Shown here piece after piece: positions 43,661 to 56,407 of a stretch of 64,000 nucleotides of DNA (its first letter is position 1; each line of letters begins with the position of its first letter). The stretch is from NCBI GenBank assembly GCA_037367405.1, contig JAZKJV010000679.1, positions 310,001 to 374,000 on the forward strand, read 5' to 3'. Position numbers and translations under genes: made by a program. The stretch is from Ottelia alismoides. Its lineage: Eukaryota > Streptophyta > Magnoliopsida > Alismatales > Hydrocharitaceae. A model generated the notes under the pieces. That model was given only the letters and a program-made list of their open reading frames with translations, was not told the origin of the DNA and did not search any database.

Positions 43661-44640
43661 TGATCACATAGCCTTTATTTTAATTTTATTTTAATTTTAA
43701 TTTCGCTTATGTCCTCAAAGTTTAACGTCCGTTTGAACTGTGGATGGGCGGTCACTAACTCGAAGGGTACAAGTGGAAAAATAGGAAGAAGTGAGGGGCA
43801 CAACTGATATTATCAAAAAGATAGGGGCATAACTGATATTTCGATATCTAAGAGGGGCACAAGTGAAAAAATCCCTAGTGTTTAACCTTAAACAACAATT
43901 GCTTACAATACAATATTGAAAGTGAATCCAAATTGACTCATCATTTTCATAGTCTTAAAAAACAGCAACACTTGAGTTATCCAACTTCAAAAAAAAAAAG
44001 TACCGACAACAACTAATAATTGTCTCTATTGATATAATCATATCTACGTAGACATCAAATGGCTGCAAAGTATTTTTCATTGCAAAAATAGATTACTTCT
44101 TCATCCAATGAGGGGGATTAAATATATACGTGTAGTATCATAGAGGCTCTGATTCATTAAGGAAATAGTGTTTAACCATAAACACAAATTACCGGCAATG
44201 TAATATTGAAAGGAAATCCAAATTAACTTGTAATTTCCATAATCTAAAAAATAACATATGAAGAATCCAACTTCAAAAAAAAGGCACTACCAACAAGTCG
44301 TGATTGCTTCTATCGATGTACTTATTTCTCGTTAAATATTTGATGGCTGCATTATGAGAAACAAATTACCTCGAAAAAATTAATGAATTTTTTCCAAGAC
44401 TTGGCTTCTTCAAGAAAATATTATTTTACCCATAAGTTCAAATTCACAGCAATCCACATATAATCTTTAAGAATCTATATTATGATAACAGCATATTAGA
44501 TACGACTCGTCATTGCCTTTATTAATATAGGTATTTCTCTTAAAAACATAATGGTTGCACAAAGATTTCCTTGGAAGACCAAACTGCCTCATCAAAAAAA
44601 TATGGAAAATATCGTAAAGGCTCAAAAAAAAATCTACATT

Positions 44641-47219
44641 CAATAAAAGGAAACAATACATACAAAATAAAATAATAAAATAAAATAATAAAATAAAATA
44701 ATACTTATATAATTAGAAAAGAGAATTCATAATTTTTTAAAAAGAAACAAGAACAGAATATATCATATGTAAATTCGACCACATTCTTAAAGATATTATA
44801 TCTTCCAAAAATAGGATCATCTCCCCCAATCAATAGCACTGGATTAATGCTTATGAAATAAAAAATAAAAAGAAATCCAACATATCAAAGAGAGAAATCG
44901 ACTGGAATAGGAACCTCGTCAACAAATAATTCTTTCGAATCCATAAAATGAACTGGCTGGAGTATGTCTCTCTTGACACCAACAAAGAGGTATCCTCGGC
45001 TATCACAAAACTCGATTATCTTCGATCGCACTCCTTGGATCAATGCTCGAACTTCCTATCACAAAGCTAGAGCTCCAGGCACTCGCCTAGAACGAAATCA
45101 TAGGATAAAGATGGATCATGTGTGAAAAGCAGATCTTGAGCTTTGCTTATAGGAGCGAGTTTTGGCGAAATTCAAAAAAGGGTAGTCCGTGAACTGAGGC
45201 AGATAGATGATGGATCGTATTCAGAGAGGAACAATTATTCAGGCAATCAGATCATGAAGAAATATGGTAAAAAGGTTGAATGGATCGGACGTAGAATATC
45301 AAAGAAGAAGGTGGATTGGTCATTTATTCGAGTTTTTGGGTCAGCAGGGGAGTTGACATAGGTCAACGGACCCAAGTTGGACCAATCAGGAGCCTGCTCC
45401 AAATAAGTCCAAACAGAAAAGGACAAAAACGATTTCAAATCAAAAGGTTTAAAAAATAATCAATGTTATTAAATTAATAAATTATTTTTTATGATTTTAA
45501 TAAGTTAAATAAGTTAAGTAAATGGGTTGGAATAAATAAAACCTTTTTATAGGTATCAAATACCTATATATGTAATATACAAAATTTTAATTAATTGTTT
45601 TTTCAAATAATTTTATATTTTAATTATTTACATGATAATAAGATTTTAAATATATTTTATTTTATTTTTATGAATCAATTTAATAGGTTAATTAAATAGA
45701 AGTATGTATAATATAGGTAGGTGATACCTAGAGTAGAAATGCATTTATTTTATTGTTGATTATTTATAATTTTGTTATTTTTATTTTTATTTTATATAAA
45801 TAAAAAAATTATGTACAAAATAATAAAAATACAATGTGTAAAAATACAAAGAAATAAATAAATTGAATAAATAATATAAGTATAATATATATACAATGTA
45901 CAATAATATTCCAAAAAGCCGACTTCCACATCTTAACTCTGATTTTTATGAAATCATTTTTATTTTTAAAGCTTATTTAGTTTTGAAAACAATGAAAGTG
46001 AGTTTGGTTTATTTTGAATTTTTAGAGTAGATATTGATCTATCAATTTTGACTTTTTCAGAGTATTCTTTTTCTTATATTTTACAAGTTTCTTCTTACAG
46101 TTATTCTTATATCTACAACTTACTTTATTTGAGGTTGAATTAACGATAAATAAAATAGGTGAAGATATGTACGTAAAGAATGATGAATAAATTCAATATG
46201 AAATTGGTTTTCTAGGATTTTTATAAGTTAATGATCCCATCTCCCCCTATATCATTCCTTGTTGACCATGTCCATGCTTGCCTGGTTTAGATGTTCGAGT
46301 CTGTCAGTATCTATTACATATATACATCCTTCTTTTTCTTTTCTTCTTTATTCTTTTATTTTAATGTAAATAAGTGTTAAATATACAATATTAATAAAAG
46401 GATGTTAGATTGTAAATTAATAAGAACTAGTGTTACTTACATGTGTTTTACTAAAGATTTTAAGTTAAAATGAAAGAATAAAGACGATGAATCGGTGATT
46501 CATAAATACCTTAGTTGTTTGTGATATACCATGCCAAAGTCATCCAATTTTATATCTTATGCTTATGCCAGAAATCCAAAAATACCCTAATGTCCTATCC
46601 TCGGGAACTCAACTATGCACTCCCTATTTCTTAGATTGGCCTATGGCAAACAATAACAAATGATAGGTTGCCATTGTAAAGATTAAAAGAAAATCCATTA
46701 ATTGTGTGTAAGCTGAGGGATAAGAGATCAGCTGACAATGGAACTGTTCAACACAGGCTCTGCACTTATTAGCATATCTTAATCCTCTTGGAGATCTATT
46801 CCTGAGTCGTTTTGTAGAGTATGTTTGATCCGTATAGAATCAAGTTGAATCAGGATAGGCCTCTCCGTTAGAAAATCTAATCAAGAGGCTTCCTGATTAA
46901 TCTAAATACTGGCTTCCTGGTTAATCTAAATACTGGATGAACAGAGATTAGCTCAAAGACTACTGCATATAAGACTCTGCCGTAACAGTAGTCGTGATCG
47001 CCATCGACACGACCACATGAATTGTATAGCCAACCAAATCGAGTAAGACAAATTAAAACCAATTATTACAAATTCTACTGTCTTGTAGGATGCTTTCAAT
47101 TCACTTAAATATGGATAAAATAAAATAAACCCAAAACCTCTAATCTTTTCTACTAGATCGGGTAAGACTGGAGAAAGGGTTCAGGAGCAAACCACGGAAA
47201 ACAACAGGTCTGTAGGAAT
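44641..47219. other. Intergenic between MATE gene 1 and LIL3
   Basis: AT-rich. There is an AATAAAATAA microsatellite at about 44662-44702. The segment 44880-45440 is less AT-rich with a 72-codon frame (45143-45361) that I cannot assign. No other gene or repeat is recognised. The 3' untranslated region of LIL3 should begin at 47219 and run leftward. Confidence 0.45.
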
Positions 47220-50200
47220 CTACTCTTTGCTTGCATCTTTAGTGTTTCCATCCTGCCAAGTTGCCTGCCACTGCTTATCGTAGAATGTGGTCTCCTCTAT
47301 TAGCTTCTTTAGTTTCTCAATATCCTCGTTCTTGCGGACGAGCAGCACCCCCAGAACAGCTACCAACAACAAGGTTTTGCAGAAGAAGTTGCCCATCTGA
47401 TCTACGAGGCCTACACCTGTCAAACTGTCGACAAAGTAGGCCATGAAGAACCCAATCATCGCTGCACGTCCTGTAGAAGTTTAAATAAAATGCGACTGTT
47501 AAAGAAAATCTCATAAAGACCCTGATGAAACGAGATAAAAGAATTGGCAATCGAGAAACAAACCATTGAGAACTTCAGCTTCGGGTAGGTGATATCTCTT
47601 GATCCATGCCCACCAGGGTATGATAGACGTGTCGAAAACTACGGCATCCTCATTGTTAGACGATTCTGGGTTATCCTCAAGCCATTTCCTTCTGCGAGCC
47701 TCTGAAGATGAATCAGAACATTATCAACACTTTGTTGTTGAGAAAGCTTTTATTTTTGAATAATCGTGCATTGAACTATAATTTAGATATTAAAACGTTG
47801 CAGAGACAAACATCCAACTTCTAGAAACGTCGTTGTTATTCCAGGTGGATTTACAGTGCCCTTACGAATCTGAATGGTTTTCTTTTCTGATATGGTAATT
47901 CAACTCGAATTTTCATCCATCACATTTCTTTGATAGAGTAAATGCTAAAATGTTGGTTGTCTGTGGCTGTAATCATTTGTGAATCCAAAAAAACTGATTG
48001 ATAAACCCATTTGATGTCTTTCAAGTTACATTTTCTTACCAAACAAAATAAGAGATGAAAGAAAAACCAAACTTGGGTAAACGGATGTGTGTATCTCCTG
48101 AGACGAGAAGTGGATGATCACTCTGTGACACTATCCACACACATTACTTGTGATAAAAATTGTGCAAAAAAAATCAGCAACTACCCAACAATTCCTAAAC
48201 CCATGACGAGCATGCTACTAGGGAAACGAGCACACAATCAACCACCATAAAAGAAGACATGATTTAAAGGTAGTTGATAAACTCTTGCAACCATTGAGAG
48301 AAACATTGTGATATAAACAGGTAAAACTCTCGATGTTACCTTGCTCTTTTCTTTCTCTTTCTTGTGTACTTTATTACTCCATCTTTATATGCCTAAACAC
48401 AATATCCATAGCCCGACTTCTACAAGGACTTTATATTGGAATACAACTCTGGAATTTTAAAATTGGGACTCCAATTCCATCAAATGTTCTTGTCTTCACA
48501 ATCTCTACTTTGTGTTGAATTACATCATGATCTCCATGTCATATTAAATCTATACAGGTTCACCCTCGCCATCTCCAATCCTCTCTTGCAACAACAAACC
48601 ACATCCAAGTGCACATTTGGATATAGGTGATTCATAGCACCCTCTTGGATACATCTGCAAAGCCCAACATTGTGTCCCTTAACATAACAACTTGCATTTC
48701 TCATGACTAGAAAATGCGTTGTCGTCCTATGGTACAAGCACATTCCGTTCATCTTATCTGTGTTCTTACATCAACAATGTTAACCTATCACTCTCCTTTC
48801 GTACTACTTGTTTGGTAATAAACTAGAACTCTATAACCTATGGACACTTCCCTCGAGTTTATGCACATGTTTGGTCTCCTTGTGCCTCATATCATCATCG
48901 CACTCATTCGCCCACTATCAAAACGCTCTCTCCAATGGTATGGAGATATCATAGTTGATCGTTTCCAGTGAAATCGAACTTTTCATAGGTATATGGTTGG
49001 CACCTTGTAGAGTTCACGCTTTTCCACTAATAAATGAAATTCTAGAAATCTATTGATCCAACTTCTTTGACAAGGTGAACATCTCCACTTGCCATCTTAG
49101 TCGTGGCATCGTCCTATGAATGGTATGTGTTGGACAGCTCTCTAGCTAAGTACATAAGATTTAAACATGTAGAGTCTAATTCTACTGATCCAACTTCTTT
49201 GACTTCTACCTTCTTGACTACATAAACAAGTTTCACTCACTGACTATGTTCGAGTCCTTTCGGCATGAATTTGAATCACAAATGTTTTCTTCACTTTTTC
49301 CATTACTTCTTTTCTTTCTAACGTCCCAAAAATTAGCAATCTTGTGACACACGCTATCACAGTAAAAGCATTTAATGGTAGTGTTAGAGTAATTATGTTA
49401 TTTGGACTTTTAATTGTCCTTTTTCCTGTAATTTACCCGTAGAGCTTTTCTCCTATATAAGAGAGCTCTAGGGTTAGATGAATGATTATCTTGCTTATTC
49501 CCTTCAACATGGTATCAGAGCCACGGTCCTAGACCGGAGTTCTCGAAACCCTAACCCTACCCGACCCCACCCGCCGCCCTCTTCTCTCTCCTCGATCGGC
49601 GCCTGTGTCGCGGCGGCGCCTGCGTCGCGGTGGCCGCCTTCTCCTCTGGCGCCTTGGGCGCCTATCGCCTCGCGCCTCGCTGCCACTCGCGCCTATCGCC
49701 TTGCGCCTCACCTCCTGTCGCGCCTATCGCCTTTCGCCTCGCCTGTTGCGCAAGGCTTCATCGCCTGCCGCGCCTCGCCTGACGCCAGACGACCTTGATC
49801 GCGTCCAGATGACTGATCGCCATAGGCTTGATCGCCAGAGGAGTATCGCCAGGGGCTTGATCGTTGATCGCCAGAGGATTATCGCCATACGGCTTGCGCC
49901 CTAGCGCACCCAGCTTCCCAACCTTTGAGCGCCCAGTCTTACAGGCCTCCGCGCCCCTGTGTGCCCAGCAGACCCAGGCTCTCGATTCCAAGACCCGTAT
50001 CGTGTTTGGACTATTCAATCACGGAATCGTCCAACTTCCTCTCTATCCTGCTGGAGATCTACCGCACTCACCTTTGACGTAGCCGCAATGGCTACAACTG
50101 TGACACAGTAGCCTTGCACCGCCTTTTACGAAGACGCCCAGAAGTGCACACCCTAGCGCCTTTTCTGTGCACGCAAGATCATCTGGAATCCTGTGGCGCA

Positions 50201-53200
50201 TAGTGCTGCTTCTTAGCATTCTTGGAGCAGCGTGTCAAAGACTCCTGTAGCATGCCTCCCTGTGCACGCAAGGTATGCGCGTATGCACTATATGCCCTAG
50301 CCATGCTTCCTTGAATGAACATGTTCTGTACGCGTGACCGCTGGTTTGCGTCTATGCACAAATAGACCTTGTCTTCCGATTTTGTAACCCCAGTTACAGG
50401 TTACTGTTGTCGTCATGTCAGACAACAAGGTAGATTTTCCATCTGAGGGTGCCTTCAAAGGTTCCGCACCCATTGCATTTGCTACATGTTACAAGGCGGA
50501 CCTATCAGAATGGATCATGGATTCAGGTGCATCACACCATCTCTGTGGTGACAGAGGTCAGTTTAGTGTTTTTCATCCTGCTCAATCTGAACGATCGGTG
50601 GTGATAGCTGATGGTACATATTCTCCTATTACTGGTCAGGGGGAGGTACAGTTGACTCCTACCTTGAGACTGTCCAATGTTCTCTATGCACCGAAATTCT
50701 CGATGAATTTGCTGTCTATTAGTCAACTCACCAAAGATTTACATTGCCGTGCTATATTTGACCCATCTACTCTTGTGCTTCAGGACATATTAACGGGCAG
50801 AGTGATTGGGACTGGCCATGAGCAAGGGGGTCTTTATAGACTGGTGCAATCTCCTTATGCTGGTATCTCTTCTATGAGGGCTGGATCGGTGTCACCCTAC
50901 ACTTGGCATCTTCGATTTGGCCATCTTCTGTTGTAAAAGATGGTCCATATTCTTCCACAGATTTCTCCCAAGTCTAATTTTCAGTGTGAGGCATGCCAAC
51001 TTGGCAAACATCACAGGTCGTCTTTTCCGAGTCGTATAGGTCCAAGTCATCATGGTCTATTTGAGCTACTACATTTTGATATTTGGGGTCCCAGTCGTGT
51101 CCCTGATCTTCAAGGGCACAGGTTTTATCTTGTTGCTGTCGATGATTTCTCTAGACTATCTTGGGTCTTTCTTCTTAAAAATAAATCTGATGCTGGTCAT
51201 TTTATTCAGTCTTTTCTTATTGAAATAAAAAATATCTTCTCTGCTAAAGTGAAGTACATACGGTCTGACAATGCTCTTGAGTTGTGCAGTACCCAATTGT
51301 CCAAATTCCTTATGTCTCATGGGATTGTGCATCAGACGTCGTGTGCTTATACCTCCCAACAGAATGGGTTGGCTGAACGGAAGCATCGTCATTTGTTGGA
51401 TATGACCAGAACCCTTTTGATTCAGAGCCGTGCCCCTCACTCCTATTGGGGGGATGCGGTTCTCACTGCCTGTTATCTTCTTAATCGTATGCCGTCGACA
51501 GTGTTAGGGGAAAAGATTCCGTTCTTGACTGCGTTTCCCGAGAAGGATCTCTTCTCCCTAACACCACGTGTTTTTGGGTCTGTTGCATTTGTTCATTGTT
51601 TTTCTCCTGGTCTTGACAAGCTCTCTCCCAGAGCTGTCAAATGTGTTTTTGTGGGTTATTCCAAAACCCAGAAGGGATATCGGTGTTTTGATCCAGTTAA
51701 ACGAAGGTACTACGTCAGTGCAGATGTCACCTTTTTTGAGTCCATTATGTATTTTTCTCCTACAGGTGACAGACTCACTCATTCAGAGGAAGGAGATGAT
51801 ATCTATGTGCCTCCTCCACCATCTATTCCGTGCTCTACTCTGCCGCCACCACCACCACAGCCTATCCCACCACCACCTCCATCACCACCTTCTATTTTTT
51901 ATCCTCAGGTCTATCAGCGTCGACCCTCTGTTCATGTGCCTCCTCAATCATCCAGCACGCCCGAGGTATGTAATGAACATTTGAGTACTAATAATGGCAC
52001 GGGTGATTTGCATACGCAGACAAATGTACAGGGCACATATGCTACTACCCCTCCTCCAGCTGATGATCTTGATCTTCCTATTGCCCATAGAAGGCAAAAG
52101 CGTGCGCGGACAATGAATCCCAAATATGGGATGGACTTTGCATCACAGGCTTGTTTGGAGCGGTTGTCCCCAGAGTTTCGCAAGTTCGTCCTTGGGCTAT
52201 CAGCAGTGGAAATCCCAAGGTCATATCAGGAGGCACTACAGAGCAGTCCATGGCGTTTGGCTATGGAAGAGGAGATGGCGGCGTTGCAGTCACGTGGTAC
52301 GTGGAGTGTTGTGCATCCTCCACCAGGTGTGTCTGTAGTCGGAAGCAAATGGGTTTTTACTGTAAAGCATAGGGCTGATGGTACGGTTGATAGATACAAA
52401 GCCAGGTTGGTGGCTCGTGGTTTCACCCAAACATATGGGGTGGACTATCAGGAGACGTTTTCTCCAGTAGCCCGTCATTCTACCTTACGAATTCTCATTG
52501 CAGTTGCTATTGTCCGTGACTGGCCCCTGTTTCAGTTAGATGTCAAGAATGCTTTCTTATATGGTGACTTGCAGGAAGAGGTCTATATGCAGCAACCACC
52601 AGGGTTTGCTGCTGAGGGGGAGTCCAGTATGGTGTGCCGTCTTCATAAGGCCATATATGACCTGAAGCAGAGTCCACGGGCTTGGTTTCAGAAGCTCTCA
52701 GAGTTGATTGAACAGAAGGGCTTCCTCAGATCTACAGCAGATCATACTCTCTTTGTAAAGAGAGACCAGCAAGGTACTGTGATCATCTTAGTCTATGTGG
52801 ATGATATTGTTATCACTGGTAGTAATAAGCAGGGCATTCAAGCAGCCAAGGATTTTCTTAGTGAGCAGTTTGTTACGAAGGATCTGGGTTCACTTCGTTA
52901 CTTTCTGGGATTGGAGTTTGCAAGAAATGAGCAGGGCATGGTAATGACACAGCGGAAGTATGTTACTGACCTGTTATCTGAGACAGGAATGGCAGGATGT
53001 AGACCAGCTACTACTCCTATGGATCCTAATGTTAAACTCTATGATGATGACTCTGAGGAGGTGGACAAGAGACGGTATAGAGAGCTCGTGGGGAAGTTGC
53101 TATATGTCACTATTACCCGACCAGATATAGCCTTTGTTGTCAATAGGGTAAGTCAATTTATGGAGCAACCCAGACAGACTCACATGAATGCTGTTTTTAT

Positions 53201-56200
53201 GATCTTGAGATATCTGAAGTCGTCTCCAGGTGCTGGTCTTCTGTTTAGAAAAGATACCTCTATATCTGTCACAGGTTGTGCTGATGCAGACTATGCTGGG
53301 TGCCCTAATGATAGAAAGTCTACTTCAGGCTTTATTGTATTTGTTGGCAGCTCACCAGTTGCATGGAAGAGTAAGAAACAGAATGTCGTGGCTCGATCCA
53401 GTGCAGAGTCAGAATATAGGGCAATGGCCCAAGGTAGTGCTGAGATGATGTGGGTTAAATCGGTTTTGAATGATTTAACTATTGAAGTACCTCTTCCTAT
53501 GCATCTTAAATGTGATAATCAGGCAGCCTTGTTCATAGCCAATAATCCAGCGTTCCATGAGAGGACAAAGCACATTGAAGTGGATTGTCATTTCACACGG
53601 GACTTAATTCAAAAAGGGCTTATTTCAACTTCTTATGTATCATCAGGAGAGCAGATTGCAGACATGTTCACCAAGGCTCTTGCCAGAGGTCCTTTTCATT
53701 TATGTTGTTCCAAGCTGAGCATGATAGATATATATGCTCCAGCTTGAGGGGGAGTGTTAGAGTAATTATGTTATTTGGTCTTTTAATTGTCCTTTTTCCT
53801 GTAATTTACCCGTAGAGCTTTTCTCCTATATAAGAGAGCTCTAGGGTTAGATGAATGATTATCTTGCTTATTCCCTTCAACAGGTAGTTTACAACTAGAT
53901 TGACTCCTAACCCTAATCTCCCTTAATCTATAACTTTTGCTCACTATACCGGGCACATGACATTGATAACATGCATGTATTGTCTCATGTGACAACATCC
54001 ATGGAGAGTCATCCATAAGTAACAAAGCAATTGTGGTGTCTAATATATGGTCTCCTCATCGTAAAATGTTGTCGTTGCAATTTGACGAAGGTAAATAAAA
54101 GAGACCTTAACAAACTTAGTGCCTTGTCCTTCTTGTGAAGAGTGTTTCTACTTTCTCGACCTTCTCCTCAAAGGCATGCACATTCATTAGAATCTTTTCC
54201 TTTCAAAATTGTATTTTCTTATCGAACAAGATCATAGATTGAAAAAAATGCCAACCATGTGTAAATTATACAATTTTCTCCTCGCAGCCAAACAAATGAC
54301 CACTCCATGTCTATAAACTATTCGCATTCATAAAATGGGCAAAAATTCATAACAACTAGACAATCATTAAACCCAGGAAATACATAGTATTTGGAAAACA
54401 TGTTTGCAATCAACCAAAACAAAGCCACATGAAAGAAGAAAACACGTGATCCAATGTTGGTCTATCACCTCTTGCGACCATTAGATAAGAAAAAAATACT
54501 ATGAGGACAACATACTACTTTGGTCATTTACTCCCTTTTTTCTCTCTTTGTATTATATAATTAATGACTGCAACTCTCAAATTATAGATTACAAGCCCTT
54601 CCCAACCCTCCAACCAAACAGCCCAATCCTCCTCACAGTTTACTATTCACAGGGGTACCCCTGCCCAACCCTACAACCAAACAGACCCTAAATATGAGAC
54701 CCATAGTCCTACATGCAGGACTTTATAATGCAAAACAACTATATCATAGTAGAATAATAAAATTAGGACCCTGACTCCTCGAAAAGTTCTATTTCCAGCA
54801 CATACATCCACAAATATTAAAATTCACAGATTTTGCTTCCAAATTTCAAATTTAATATAATATAAAAATGGCAAAACCTTCTCATGCTTTAAATAGGATC
54901 GGTTACATGGATTCCTGCTCAAATCCATGTTGAAAGATCCGACCATTTTTTTACGCTAGCCATTGGCTACCTAACTCAACCCCCACAGAGAGGAATTTGA
55001 TCTCTGGTCTTTTGGGTGGTAAGCACACTGCACTACCACCAGAACATTGAAGTGGGTTTTAAATTTAGTATAATATGATGGAATTAAATTTATAAATATA
55101 AAGTTTTTGAAATTATATTACATAATCAGGGTATCTTGGAAAGAAGGAAATGTAATAACATAAATCTTCCATCGGCGTTAGACAGGAAGGACTTCCAACA
55201 GTCAATACATCTCCGTAAAATGAAGAGAGAGAGAGAGAGAGGCTCATGCCAAAATGAACCTCCTCTTTTGCCACTAATGATACAAGCATGACTTGCTACA
55301 ATTTTACAATAACAACTGTCACAGGATTCACAATCTGGTACCTGATAAGATAACGAGGAAGAAACGTGCATCTCCTAGTAAAACTGGTCGTGTTTTGCAT
55401 CCATATTAAGAAAAGCCAACACTAGATTTAGCTGAAACTGGTCACAGCAAGCATCACTGTGACCAAGATTTTCTGCAGCTTGGCAAGTAACACACAGTTT
55501 TTTTTGCCTTCTGCAGATGTGCCAAAGTAGAAGGTACACCCTTTCCACGAGGGCCTGTTCGGTTCGGGAATAAGCAGGAATAAGAATTGGGAATAAGGAG
55601 AATAATGGTCTATTCTTTATTCAGTTGGAGAATAGGAATAAGGAGAATAAGGTGAAATAAAGGTAGGTAAGGTGGGATAAAAATAGGAATAAAAGTGAAA
55701 TAAGATAGAATGAGAAGGTTAAAGATAGGAATAAAAGTGAAATAAGATAATGTTAAGAAATTGCTATTTTACAAGTTAGGAATCATCTAAAATCAAGATC
55801 TGAAGGCTCCCACGTTCTGACCCCCAAACCAGGACCCCGTCTCATGGTACTACTTTTGACAACAACGAAGTTGAAACACCAAAATCGGAATGAAAACCAA
55901 ATCAGCAAATGAAGAAAGAAGAAGGCTCACCAGCTTCGATAACAGCATCCCAATCAGTCTCCATGCCCTTCTTGAACTGCGCCAAATCCCAGGTCCCATT
56001 CACCCACTTCGTATCAGCAAACTTGGGCACTGCCACAGAACCGTTGGACGCCAAGCTTTCCTTGTCTTGAGGCGCAACACTCTTAACATCAGCTGCAGTG
56101 GACTCCTCCACCTTCTCCTCCACAGCCACAGTGGCGCCATTCCCCTCCGACCTTGCGAGGAAAGGGGAAATAGGCTGCCTCCTGGAGAGGATGAGGAAAC

Positions 56201-56291
56201 TCTGGGGCTTGCATGCGAAGTGGGTTTTCGCGGATAAGGTGGGGAGAGAAGTGGGCAGAGGTTGGGAGGAGAGGAAGAGGGCCATGGACAT
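47220..56291 (-). CDS. LIL3: Light-harvesting-like protein 3 (LIL3), three exons
   Basis: Exons on the minus strand: 56291-55931, 47701-47564 and 47470-47220. Introns are GT-AG, phases match, and the product has 249 residues. Residues about 1-45 look like a chloroplast transit peptide (rich in S, P, basic, almost no acidic residues). The middle carries [20 protein letters not shown] and [20 protein letters not shown]. The light-harvesting motif EVLNGRAAM is at 163-171, followed by the helix [13 protein letters not shown] and a second hydrophobic segment ([15 protein letters not shown]). The tail has [15 protein letters not shown]3 sits in thylakoids, binds chlorophyll intermediates and anchors geranylgeranyl reductase and protochlorophyllide oxidoreductase. 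Intron 1 is 8.2 kb and holds a young copia and MITE pieces; intron 2 is 93 bp. A MULE lies 210 bp upstream of the ATG. A second in-frame ATG two codons later could also be used. Confidence 0.94.
49382..49509 (+). repeat. 5' LTR of the LIL3-intron copia
   Basis: 128 bp, starts TGTTAGAG and ends CTTCAACA. It includes CTATATAAG at about 49452-49460, a TATA box of the element promoter, close to the expected transcription start. Confidence 0.95.
49521..50414 (+). other. Copia leader without recognisable gag
   Basis: This is the place where gag should be. Instead it has a GC-rich stretch (49550-49800) built of degenerate CGCCTATCGCCT and GCGCCTC repeats, then unremarkable DNA with the phrase CTGTGCACGCAAG twice (about 50167 and 50264). 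No capsid motif or zinc knuckle is visible in any frame. Confidence 0.65.
50415..53747 (+). pseudogene. Copia protease-integrase-RT-RNase H, one stop codon
   Basis: From the ATG at 50415: protease [13 protein letters not shown], conserved [17 protein letters not shown], then gag-pre-integrase (TWHLRFGHL). A TAA at 50934-50936 interrupts. The same frame continues to 53747 (935 codons from the ATG at 50940): integrase zinc part [14 protein letters not shown]; core [60 protein letters not shown] and catalytic [10 protein letters not shown]; RNase [20 protein letters not shown] and [20 protein letters not shown]. All catalytic residues look present. Only the early stop prevents one continuous protein. 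Without gag it would depend on another copia for particles. Confidence 0.92.
53755..53882 (+). repeat. 3' LTR of the LIL3-intron copia
   Basis: 128 bp, identical to 49382-49509 except one base. The outer end abuts the TSD GGTAG. Confidence 0.95.
54588..54690. mobile_element. Short hAT-like MITE, LIL3 intron 1
   Basis: Contains CTCCAACCAAACAG at the left and CTACAACCAAACAGACCCT at the right, with ACTATTCACAGGGG between them. The reverse complement matches the fragment at 40144-40210. Ends of the form AGGGTCTGTTTGGTTG are common in plant hAT MITEs. TSD not resolved. Confidence 0.4.
55220..55243. repeat. (GA)n microsatellite
   Basis: About nine GA units in LIL3 intron 1. Confidence 0.8.
55551..55745. 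mobile_element. Truncated MITE, relative of 26770-27013, LIL3 intron 1
   Basis: Begins GGGCCTGTTCGGTTCGGGAA and continues with ATAAGGAGAATAA-type repeats that match the reverse complement of the element at 26770-27013 in order. The other terminus is missing. Confidence 0.55.
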
Positions 56292-56407
56292 GGAAGAAGG
56301 CGAGAGGGAGATCGAGAGAGAGGAGGAGGAGGGATGTGGGGAGGATGACGAGATGATATGATGCTGTCACTTGTCATCCAATATAGACATATTGCATTAC
56401 ATATCCC

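Larger units (their letters stand above)
42098..43875. mobile_element. Pack-MULE with captured receptor-kinase fragment and 9-bp TSD
   Basis: 1778 bp with terminal inverted repeats of at least 90 bp, starting GGGATTTTATCACTTGTG and ending with its inverse at 43875. The TSD TAGTGTTTA is exact (42089-42097 and 43876-43884). A 9-bp TSD and long inverted repeats identify a Mutator-like element. There is no transposase. The interior carries a fragment of a G-type lectin receptor kinase gene (42693-43323) and a strongly G-rich tract (43340-43660). The neighbouring tandem unit at about 44167 has AATAGTGTTTAACC uninterrupted, a paralogous empty site. Confidence 0.85.
41981..44640. repeat. Degenerate tandem array, about 284-bp period, split by a Pack-MULE
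   Basis: Units begin GGCTGCA or GGTTGCA at about 41981, 44059, 44343 and 44551. Unit 1 continues across the Pack-MULE (41981-42097 plus 43885-44058). Shared landmarks are TAGATTAC, ATCATAGAGG, AATAGTGTTTAACC, ATATTGAAAG, AATCCAAATT and CCAACTTCAAAAAAA. Later units are shorter and more diverged. No coding potential. Confidence 0.6.
49382..53882 (+). mobile_element. Ty1/copia retrotransposon with 128-bp LTRs, LIL3 intron 1
   Basis: 4501 bp. LTRs at 49382-49509 and 53755-53882 differ at a single base (A versus T about 25 bp in). TSD GGTAG is exact (49377-49381 and 53883-53887). The primer-binding site TGGTATCAGAG starts directly at 49510. A polypurine tract GAGGGGGAG precedes the 3' LTR. Protease, integrase, RT and RNase H are in one frame with one stop; no gag is recognisable. 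It lies antisense to LIL3. The near-identical LTRs mean a very recent insertion. Short LTRs are usual for the Ale/Retrofit type, but I cannot prove the lineage. Confidence 0.95.

Noticed and set aside
43224..43667. Minus-strand proline-rich frame of 147 codons
   Set aside because: Complement of the G-rich tract in the Pack-MULE; simple sequence.
49504..50018. Overlapping GC-rich frames as a copia gag
   Set aside because: Compositionally biased repeats in all frames; no capsid motif or CCHC knuckle.
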